Shown here piece after piece: positions 1 to 7,600 of a stretch of DNA of 28,506 bases; the first letter of the stretch is position 1; each line of letters begins with the position of its first letter. Made by a program: the position numbers and the translations under genes. The stretch comes from a virus, in IMG/VR virus record IMGVR_UViG_3300031963_005004, positions 1 through 28,506 of that record; one strand, 5' to 3'. Below the pieces are notes generated by a model. The model did not search any database. It worked only from the letters and a program-made list of their open reading frames with translations, and was not told the origin of the DNA.

Positions 1-524
1 CCAGCGGCATTCATGCTCGCCACAGTGATTACTACATTCGCCGTGTGCGGAACGATAACAAAGACCCTATCACAGCCTTTCTACAAGGTCAGGGAGTACC
101 TTCAGAAGCGGATGTGATGAAGCCTCACGATACAACTATCTTTAGCTTTCCTATGAAGGCTCCAGACGGTTGTGTTACACGAGATGAGTTGGACTCTTTC
201 ACTCACCTTAAGTTGTGGCTAACCTATCAACGTCACTGGTGTGAGCATAAGCCCTCAGTAACTGTGTATGTCAAGGAAGCAGATTGGCCCTCAGTTGGTG
301 CTTGGGTGTGGGAACACTTTGATGAGATTAGCGGCATTAGTTTCCTACCGTGGGACGGTGGTAGCTACAAGCAAGCCCCTTATGAAGAGATTGATAAGGA
401 AACTTATTTGAAGTTGAAAGAGGCTATGCCTGTGTCTGTTGATTGGGAGACATTCCTAGAATATACAGACAACGTTGAAGGTGCTCAGCAACTAGCGTGT
501 GTCGCTGGTGTCTGTGAAATCTGA
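1..524 (+). CDS. nrdJ: Adenosylcobalamin-dependent (class II) ribonucleotide reductase, C-terminal part
   Basis: The start lies outside the window; the frame is open from base 3 and ends at TGA 522-524, giving about 173 visible residues. The first visible residues (SGIHARHSDYYIRRVR) match the C-terminal region of monomeric class II ribonucleoside-triphosphate reductases. The last residues, ending LACVAGVCEI, carry the C-x4-C pair expected as the redox-active C-terminal dithiol that re-reduces the active site. The enzyme makes deoxynucleotides from ribonucleotides using coenzyme B12 and works aerobically or anaerobically. In phages it boosts the dNTP supply for replication. A GTG at 45 would be an internal start and is not the real one. 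The gene ends inside the sigma-factor frame, so the two are probably co-translated. The assignment is from recalled family sequence, not from a search. Confidence 0.85.
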   Translation, partial: SGIHARHSDYYIRRVRNDNKDPITAFLQGQGVPSEADVMKPHDTTIFSFPMKAPDGCVTRDELDSFTHLKLWLTYQRHWCEHKPSVTVYVKEADWPSVGAWVWEHFDEISGISFLPWDGGSYKQAPYEEIDKETYLKLKEAMPVSVDWETFLEYTDNVEGAQQLACVAGVCEI

Positions 525-1026
525 AGATGAGTTACTAATAGCTGAAGCGTTAGGGGGGAGTCAGGAAGCTTTCTCCTCCCTAACAACTAAATATTGGAAG
601 CGTATATTTAGTTTCTTACGTAAGAGGGTTAACGACAATGCACTAGCAGAAGATTTAACCCAAGATACGTTTGCCGCAGCCTTTAGGTATCTCAAGACGT
701 TTCGTGGTGATAGTCAGTTCTATACTTGGCTATGTACAATTGCCATCAACAAGGCCTCTAGAAGGCCGTTTGAGAGCATAAAAACAGAAGTTGATAGTGT
801 GACTAGTGTTACCCCTGAAACCCTGTTAAATACGAAGCAAGAGTTTCACCAGTTGCTAGACATGATAGGTGATTTACCAGAAAAACAACGTAAAGCACTG
901 TATATGAAACATGCTCAAGGAATGTGCTACAATGACATTGGTGTAGCCCTTGCATGTAGTTCTAAACATGCTAAAAACTTGGTGTACAAAGCTAAGAAAA
1001 CTTTGAGGAGTAGGTATGAGCAGTAA
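499..1026 (+). CDS. ECF-family RNA polymerase sigma factor
   Basis: This 175-residue protein has the two-domain layout of group 4 (ECF) sigma factors. Region 2 spans about residues 24-90 (AFSSLTTKYWKRIFSFLRKR, then LAEDLTQDTFAAAFR and FYTWLCTIAINKASRR). Region 4 spans about 124-173, with the helix-turn-helix around residues 143-165. There is no region 1 or 3. It should bind host core RNA polymerase and direct it to specific promoters. It overlaps the end of the reductase gene. Possible starts are GTG at 499, 508 or 514, and none has a convincing Shine-Dalgarno, so translation may rely on coupling to the reductase stop at 522-524. It is the main regulator candidate in the window and sits at the end of the rightward unit, a good position for a middle-to-late switch. 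That role is inference. The family call is strong. Confidence 0.9.
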   Translation: MSLVSVKSEDELLIAEALGGSQEAFSSLTTKYWKRIFSFLRKRVNDNALAEDLTQDTFAAAFRYLKTFRGDSQFYTWLCTIAINKASRRPFESIKTEVDSVTSVTPETLLNTKQEFHQLLDMIGDLPEKQRKALYMKHAQGMCYNDIGVALACSSKHAKNLVYKAKKTLRSRYEQ

Positions 1027-1186
1027 TGAAGAGAGTTACCGAATGATGGAGGCACTAAGACGCTATATGCGGCTTAAGGTGTACGAGACAGATAAGACAG
1101 TGGAAATTGTCTTACAGTTTAAGACAGAAGACGGTAAGGTGCATCAGATTTGTAACAGCTTTATGGAGAAATCAAATGGAAGTTGA
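1016..1186 (+). CDS. Small hypothetical protein (56 aa) after the sigma factor
   Basis: An ATG at 1016 opens a 56-residue frame ending at TGA 1184-1186. The protein begins MSSNEESYRMMEALRRYMRL and continues as mixed charged sequence with a beta-like middle (TVEIVLQFKTEDGKVHQI). It overlaps the sigma-factor stop by 11 bp and the next gene by 11 bp, which fits a translationally coupled row. A GGAG-like signal (TTGAGGAG) lies at about 1003-1010, about 5 nt upstream of the ATG. I do not recognise the family. Because small partners of ECF sigma factors are often encoded just downstream, a sigma-binding role is possible but has no sequence support beyond position. Confidence 0.6.
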   Translation: MSSNEESYRMMEALRRYMRLKVYETDKTVEIVLQFKTEDGKVHQICNSFMEKSNGS

Positions 1187-1364
1187 TGTGATTGAAGAAC
1201 ACGAAGATGGCAGTGCAACAGTGGTGTTAAAAGACATTGAACCCCGCATGATGCAGTTGTTGTTACAAGAGGGTCTTATCTCATTGATGAAACGAGAGAT
1301 TGATCGTCTAGAGAAAGAAGACAAGATTCCAGCTTTACTAAAAAGGAACCCTGATGCAGTATGA
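1176..1364 (+). CDS. Small hypothetical protein (62 aa)
   Basis: The chosen start is ATG 1176, preceded by GGAG at 1165-1168 with 7 nt spacing. The longer frame from 1107 has no such signal and overlaps the upstream gene heavily. The 62-residue product begins MEVDVIEEHEDGSATVVL. It reads as an acidic beta-hairpin half followed by an amphipathic helix rich in Leu, Arg and Lys (MMQLLLQEGLISLMKREIDR). No family recognised. It overlaps the next gene by 11 bp, again suggesting coupled translation of the sigma factor, two small proteins and the DUF3310 protein. Confidence 0.65.
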   Translation: MEVDVIEEHEDGSATVVLKDIEPRMMQLLLQEGLISLMKREIDRLEKEDKIPALLKRNPDAV

Positions 1365-1635
1365 TGAAGTTATGGCTACTCAATATGGTGGCAACCACTA
1401 CAAAGACCGTGCCATTCAGCCTTGGGAAGTGTGGGAAGCGTATGATATGAATGGTTGGGAAGCTAGTGCCCTTAAATACTTGCTACGCTACAAGGATAAG
1501 GGTAAGCCACTAGAAGACTTACATAAGTGTATGCATAACATTCAGTATCTAATTGCTAAGGAGGAACGTAAAATTAGAGCAAAAGAGAATACTAGTAATG
1601 TTATGGAACACATGAAAATGATGTTAACTAAATGA
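1354..1635 (+). CDS. DUF3310 family protein (possible nucleotide-kinase-like)
   Basis: Residues about 8-70 match the DUF3310 pattern: QYGGNHYKDRAIQPWEVWEA, then WEASALKYLLRYKDKGKPLEDLHKCMHNIQYLI. This family is common in phages and includes the region shared with T7 gp1.7, a nucleotide kinase needed for dideoxythymidine sensitivity. Here it sits downstream of a ribonucleotide reductase, which fits a role in nucleotide metabolism, but catalytic activity cannot be read from the sequence. ATG 1354 is preceded by AAGGAA about 6 nt upstream; ATG 1372 is an alternative that would trim six residues. It is the last gene of the rightward unit, with the terminator hairpin starting right after its stop. 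Confidence 0.8.
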   Translation: MQYDEVMATQYGGNHYKDRAIQPWEVWEAYDMNGWEASALKYLLRYKDKGKPLEDLHKCMHNIQYLIAKEERKIRAKENTSNVMEHMKMMLTK

Positions 1636-1662
1636 AGAAAGGGGCGCAATGCCCCTTTTCTT
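1636..1662. terminator. Bidirectional Rho-independent terminator between convergent units
   Basis: The perfect stem GGGGC (1641-1645) / GCCCC (1651-1655) with loop GCAAT is extended by AAA/TTT and flanked by an A-rich left arm and T-rich right arm. It can therefore stop both rightward transcription after the DUF3310 gene and leftward transcription after the virion lysozyme. It lies exactly at the convergence point of the two units. Confidence 0.85.
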
Positions 1663-2350
1663 ATTTATATTTACCTTTTAATTCTTCAATGTAGTCTTTG
1701 ATGGGTTTGTTAAGGTGTGGATTAGTCTTTAATGCAGCACCTTTAAATCCAAGTGTCTGAGCTAAGTTACGTGTAGGGTCAGCACGTAATACTTTTAATG
1801 CTCCCGCAGCCCCAAGTGCATGTGCAAGATGAATGCGAGATTCAGTAGGTACAAAACCAGACTTTTGTAAACTAGCCTCATTCTTCTTAATCAGTACATC
1901 AAATAGTTTGTCCTGTGCTTCAGGACTAAACACATCCTTATCAGATAAACCAGCATCTTTCAAATTATCTTTGATAGTGCCTGACAAAAACTGATACTTA
2001 CCAACAGCCCCTTTGTTTTGTTTACTACGTTCTTCACTAAGTTTCAACACTTCTGCAATTGGAAGTTGTGAGATGTTTTTACCACCATACTTAGTAGGGA
2101 TAGATTTATCTCCACCCTTACCACCGTAGCCAAACACGGCATCATATCCAGCTTCACCACCCTCACTCTTACCAATAACTTCTTTAAACCTCTCTACAGG
2201 GGTTTTCTTAACCTCTACTTTGGCAGGAGTTTCTAAAGGTGCAACTTGTTGTTGCTGTCCCCCTCGTAACTTAGACAAAGCAGACTCAAAACTAAAGTCA
2301 CTAACAGTAGTCCTAACTTTCGATAAAGCTTGTTCAAAATCAAATTCCAT
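1661..2350 (-). CDS. Virion-associated lysozyme-like peptidoglycan hydrolase
   Basis: A 229-residue protein with a lysozyme/transglycosylase-like core from about residue 50 to 228. Residue E63 in KSEGGEAGYDAVFGYGG is the likely catalytic acid, GKYQF lies at 117-121 and FSPEAQDKL at about 141-149, a motif set seen in phage lysozyme-fold hydrolases. It probably opens the cell wall locally during DNA ejection, since it is the last gene after the internal virion proteins rather than in the lysis cassette. The first 30 residues contain a duplicated motif, FDFEQALSKVR (3-13) and FSFESALSKLR (19-29). The start ATG has GGAG 7 nt upstream and lies 2 nt after the stop of the preceding gene. In T7 the lytic domain is at the N-terminus of gp16; here it is a separate gene. 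Confidence 0.7.
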   Translation of the reverse strand: MEFDFEQALSKVRTTVSDFSFESALSKLRGGQQQQVAPLETPAKVEVKKTPVERFKEVIGKSEGGEAGYDAVFGYGGKGGDKSIPTKYGGKNISQLPIAEVLKLSEERSKQNKGAVGKYQFLSGTIKDNLKDAGLSDKDVFSPEAQDKLFDVLIKKNEASLQKSGFVPTESRIHLAHALGAAGALKVLRADPTRNLAQTLGFKGAALKTNPHLNKPIKDYIEELKGKYK

Positions 2351-2352
2351 AG

Positions 2353-4635
2353 TTATTCTCCGATTGTATAACCAGATTTAATTGCACGATCAATTACAAC
2401 ATCACGACCTACACCTTGCTGTTCAGCCATACGATCAATTTCTGTCTGGGACACAACTTTTTGATTTGGTGTTGTTGTAGATTGAGTAGCAGGTGTAGTA
2501 GTAGTTTGAACAGCAGTAGAGGCTGCGTTAGCAAACGAAGCTGTGAAACTATCACTCACCATACCTTCTTTGTTGAATGTTTCTATAAATTGTTTACGTA
2601 ACTTTTCAATAGGTTCTTTTGTAATCTGTGATTGAATACGTAATACATTATCAACTTGTGCTAGTTGACTATTTAATTTAGTGGGCTTAATATCGGCTCT
2701 AATATAGTCTTTTAGTCGTGCTTGTTCTTGTGCTGTTGCACCGTCTTTAGGTAACACTGTTGTCTGCACACGTAGCTGACTAGTACCCCTGTCATCCACA
2801 AACTTTATATCTCTACCCTTGCTGTTAGGAGGCGGGTTTTGAGACTTTAAGTTATTAAACTCTGTTTTAGCAATGTTACCATAGCCATTTTGACCATATA
2901 CAAACAATTGTCCTTGATATGTTGTACGTTCTTTTAATGCCGACATTTCTTCTGTGGGCACTTTACTCATAGCATTTGTTACTGTGGTAGGTGCTTTAAA
3001 GAACAAATCAGCGTTAGCAGCGATAGACATACCACTAGTTACCATTGAAAAAACATCATCTTGGGTAATGACTTCATTCTTTAGTAGTTTGTTAGTAAGT
3101 TTATCTTGTACTTGTTTAAAGTTTATTAACGCAGCCGCTGATTGCGATACTGTTTTTGGTACAGACGTAACATTATCTTGTAAATAAGTGTCTACTTCTT
3201 TAGACAAAGTAATCCACTCTTGTTCCGGTACACCACGCATTGCAGCAGAAGACAGCTTACGAAGGTATTGTAACTGAGCTACTGCTTTAGGATACCGTGC
3301 TACAGTGGTACTAAAAGTTTTTTCATCACTTACTAGTAATTCCTGTACAACGTTAGGTGGAATTTGCAGTGTCTCACCAATAGTTCGTACAAGTGTTAAA
3401 CGTTGCTGTGCTGTTTTAGTATAATCATCAGAAGACATTAACGCCAACAATGGAGCAGTTGCTTCAGTTGTATAATACTTACGGCTATTTTGATACCATG
3501 ATTCTAAGTCAGAACGTGCTTGACGGGCCATAGCAGGATCAACAACACCGTTGGAAATAGCGGTTTGTAGTTTTGTATTAGCATCTGTGTATTCTGTTTC
3601 TAACAAACTTAAAATACCAGCTTGAGATTCTGCAATAACTTTCTGAAATTGAGGACTAGTTCTAATGTTATCCGGAATAGTGTTTGCAGCAATTTGTGCT
3701 TTACTTACACCTAGCTCAGCTAATTTAGAATAAACTACACCTTGCTGTTCTAGTGTACGACTTTCAAATTTAGCAGTAGTTAAAGTAACGTAGTTTTGTA
3801 GTTGTGAACCACCTGTTTTTAAAGCCTGTTCTGCGGCAGCGCCAGCACTTTTAGTTGCTACCGCTAAATCAGCTAACCGTAAACGAGTGTCATCATCAAA
3901 AGTGTTGTACTCTTGATTTGCCCTTGTTTCTGATACGCCACCTGCTTTACGGTCTTCTACGTAAGCCTTACGCTGTGCTTCACGCATAGCAGCAGCATTC
4001 TTGGCAGCAGCTTCAGCTTGTTTTTCAATAAAGTTTACGTCTTCATACAAACGAGAAACACTGTATAAATCTAAGTTTTGTTTGCCAGTAACTTCAGCAG
4101 CAATTTGTCTAAAGTTATTTGCCATTCCCGGCATTTCACTAATATACTGCTTTAAGATTTTCTCTGATCTAACCATAAATTCTTTATAGCGTTCAGGCAT
4201 ACTATCACGAGCAGTAGTTACTCGTTGTTGCTCAGCCCGAAAACGTGCAAGAACATCACTCTCTTGTTTTTGTCCAAACAAAGTAGCCTGTACTTTTGCC
4301 TCTTCAGGATCAGCACCAGATAAAATAGCACCAGCACGAAACTCATCTACTTGTTTAGGTAGGTCAGCCTTGCCTCGTTCTAATGCTGCTTTAGCATCAA
4401 TATCGCTTTGTTTTACAGCGTCAAGTTCTGCTTGGAAGCCACTAACAGATTGTTTTAAATCTTCAGATAAACTAGCAGCTTGCCCACCCTTATACGCATC
4501 CCAGATAGTGCCGCCAACAGTTTCAATAGCACCTGCTACTGCTTGTCCTGTAGATTTAATAGCTTGGATAGCAGCAGAAGGATCAGCCATTGCTGGCTCA
4601 ATGTTTCTAGTAATGTTTGCTTGATATGTTGCCAT
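2353..4635 (-). CDS. Internal virion (ejection) protein, gp15-like by position and size
   Basis: This 760-residue protein is close in length to T7 gp15 (747) and lies in the ejection-protein block. The sequence is dominated by Ala/Gln/Lys-rich helical and likely coiled-coil segments (for example about residues 45-130 and 190-300). It ends with a Thr/Gln-rich linker (repeated TTTTPATQSTTTP) followed by a short predicted helical tail ending in SGYTIGE. The Thr-rich linker before a small C-terminal module suggests a flexible tether. No catalytic motif was seen. Its expected role is as a component of the inner core that forms the DNA-ejection channel across the envelope; this follows from synteny, not from recognised homology. 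Confidence 0.6.
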   Translation of the reverse strand: MATYQANITRNIEPAMADPSAAIQAIKSTGQAVAGAIETVGGTIWDAYKGGQAASLSEDLKQSVSGFQAELDAVKQSDIDAKAALERGKADLPKQVDEFRAGAILSGADPEEAKVQATLFGQKQESDVLARFRAEQQRVTTARDSMPERYKEFMVRSEKILKQYISEMPGMANNFRQIAAEVTGKQNLDLYSVSRLYEDVNFIEKQAEAAAKNAAAMREAQRKAYVEDRKAGGVSETRANQEYNTFDDDTRLRLADLAVATKSAGAAAEQALKTGGSQLQNYVTLTTAKFESRTLEQQGVVYSKLAELGVSKAQIAANTIPDNIRTSPQFQKVIAESQAGILSLLETEYTDANTKLQTAISNGVVDPAMARQARSDLESWYQNSRKYYTTEATAPLLALMSSDDYTKTAQQRLTLVRTIGETLQIPPNVVQELLVSDEKTFSTTVARYPKAVAQLQYLRKLSSAAMRGVPEQEWITLSKEVDTYLQDNVTSVPKTVSQSAAALINFKQVQDKLTNKLLKNEVITQDDVFSMVTSGMSIAANADLFFKAPTTVTNAMSKVPTEEMSALKERTTYQGQLFVYGQNGYGNIAKTEFNNLKSQNPPPNSKGRDIKFVDDRGTSQLRVQTTVLPKDGATAQEQARLKDYIRADIKPTKLNSQLAQVDNVLRIQSQITKEPIEKLRKQFIETFNKEGMVSDSFTASFANAASTAVQTTTTPATQSTTTPNQKVVSQTEIDRMAEQQGVGRDVVIDRAIKSGYTIGE

Positions 4636-7600
4636 TTATTTCTCTCCGTATGGATTTGTTACTAGTAATCTATTTTTATGACTAGATAGTTCTGATGCCC
4701 ACTTATTAAATGCCTCTCGACCAACTGTGTCGTACCTTGTTTTTTCACGGGTAAACTGCAAGATTACCTTTTGATCTGCCAATGGTAGTGGAGCAACAAC
4801 AGCACTTGCTGCACGATAGTTCGTATTCATTGCTTCAATATCCCCTGCTAAGTATGCTTTTCTAGCTAGGTTTTCATAACGCATAACTGCATCAGCATAC
4901 TTCTTCATTGTTGATGTATAACTAGACTTAGTTTCAAACACGGTACTGCTTTCATATGCCTCAGTACTTTGAAAACCAAGTCCTTGTGCTAGCAGTTCAG
5001 GCCAACTTAGTTGTGCTAAAGGATCACCTCGTTTACTTAACACCATACCGTTAGCATGATAGGCCCAATATGCCTTATCTATGTTACGCCATGTACTAGA
5101 CAGTGTAGCAAAAGAAGTAGACACGGTTCTAGAAAAATCACCTAGTGTCCACTCATCTTTTTGTAAGTAGTCTTTAAAGATTACAGGGAGTTCCAATGCA
5201 GCCGTTAGTGTTGATCCTGTAGGGCCAGCTAACTTGTATACATCTACACTACCACCTTTAAATAAATCGTACACAGCATCTGCTAAGTCTTCATACCATT
5301 GAATTGAAGATAGGCGGCTACCTAACGCAATATTTGTTCTTTCGCCAGTAATTGTTTCACCAATAGTAGAAATAATACCTGCGAGAACACCTTGAGTTAA
5401 GTATTGTTTTTGTTGTTCACTTAGTGTACCGTTAAGTTCTGCACCTAACCAATCTTCAATAAAATCAGGGGTGGCGTTATTATTAATACCGTATAACAAG
5501 TAACTACCTAACGTTAGTTTTAATGCTTCTGACCCAGAAAGAGTCATTGATTTTTTACCTACCAGAATACTTGATTGAGCAGCAATGTTTGTGCCTAGTC
5601 GAATGTTGTGCTGCAAGAATTGCAAAGGAATACCTAGTGTTCCTTGGGCATACCTAGCATCATTAACACGAGACATATTCATAGATAAATCGTCAGCACG
5701 AGTAACAATAGTTGCAAGCGCACTATCAGTGTCCCAAGCAGTTCCGGGATTAGCTTCAACAAACTCTCTACGAGCAATTTCAAAAGCACCTACTCGGTTA
5801 ATTTCTTCACCTTTATTAAAGAACATCATCTGTGCTTGGTTAAACTTAGCTTTGTTTTTACTAAAAATATTAGTAGCGCCATCAGCACCGTTATAGATAG
5901 AAGATGCACCAATATTGTCAAGTAAGCCAACACGTTTAATAGCCGCAGCAACTCGTGAAAAGTCACTTGTAGATAGATCAGTTGTTTTACCTACCTCAGT
6001 AGCTTTATGTAACCATTTCCAAACAGAAGGATTGTCTGAAGTTAATGCCGCTAAAATAGGACGAATTGAAAACGCAGCTTTTAGTCCGTGCTTAGGACTA
6101 ATTGTAGTTGCCAACAACATACCTGACGCTTGCACAACAAGCTGAGCAGGACTAAACAAACCCAACATAAATGTTGAGTTAGTTGATTTAGCCCAATTAA
6201 CTAAGTCTGTTTGCCGCAACCACTGTCCTACGTGAGCAAAACCGGGAGTGCTAATATTGCCTGTTAAATTATTAACAGCGTGTTGTAGGATACGTTCATC
6301 ATCAGTCTTAGTACTTAACTGAGCTAAAATAAAATCTTTATTTGCAATCATACGCCGAGCTTGTGGCTCTTGAAGTGCATATCCTTTAACGTTTTTAACA
6401 ACATTAAAAAATACTTCATCCGCAGATTTAGCGTTGTCTTTATCTATATTACTAATAACATCTTCGTATGTGTTGTACCAACGTTGAATGGCATTCCTAC
6501 GGAATTCATTAGTAGCTGTAAATCTAGCTGTGTTACTAATCTCAGCTTCAAGACTAGCTAACGGGCCTTTAATCTCAGCAGCAGTAGACCCTGTGCTAAT
6601 AGATTTAATTGCTTCTTCACTACGACCTGACCAGAATGTTTTACCGTCAGACACAGCTTCACGACCACCAACCCCTGTTACATCACGGAAGTAGTTATCG
6701 TCAATTCGGGTGTAGTTAAATTTAGCACTAGTGCCATCGTACTTTCCGTTATTAAACTCATCTGCTAATTTAGCAGCATCTTGTTCATATGATGCAAGTG
6801 CTTTACTAACATCATCAGCAGAAATAAGAGCGCCACCTTTACGTTTATCTATTAGTGAGTTAAATCCTTTTACATAAGCACTAGCGTCTTTTTCTGTTAC
6901 AGAAGAACGAATAGCATACGTTACTTCAGTTTCTACATCATCAATTAGTTGTGTGCCTTTTAATTTGATCCAGTATTCATCGGTATAGATACGTGCATAT
7001 GCACCGTCTACTTTACCGACAGTGTTCATAATATCGCCAACACGAGATTTATTAGGAGCAACAGCAATAGTAGTAATGCTTCCTTTACGTCCTTCAATTG
7101 TTTGTGCCTTTAAATACTGATAGATTTGTACACCACGAGAATCTAATTCTTTAGCTACATCTGGCGTGACCGTAACCATTTTATTATTCTCTACGTCATA
7201 AACATTTTTATTTAATACATCATTTAATGTTTTAGATTTAGCAGGGCCAGATAACTCGCCTAGTTCATCTAGTCCTACAAATACATTATTATATCCTGAT
7301 GCAGTTAAATACTCACTTAGTGCTTTATCTTTAACGTAATGTTGAATATTACGCATAGTACGATAGGCATAGTAGGCTTCTTGTTCAGCCGCACTTACAA
7401 CACCTTGAGACTGGAGTTCTAGCACAGTCATGTCACGCTTAAGTGTTTCTGTGCGAATCAAAGCGTTGTTAACTTTGTCAATGGAATCACCATTTAATTT
7501 ATCAAAACTTTGCTTAGTAAAGTCTGTAAATAAACTATTAAATTTCGTAGCTTTATACATAGAAGTTAAAGCTGGACTATAAATACTATTAGGTGTTGCT

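Noticed and set aside
1107-1175. Upstream extension of the 62-aa gene
   Set aside because: No ribosome site; it overlaps the 56-aa gene, whereas ATG 1176 has GGAG at proper spacing.
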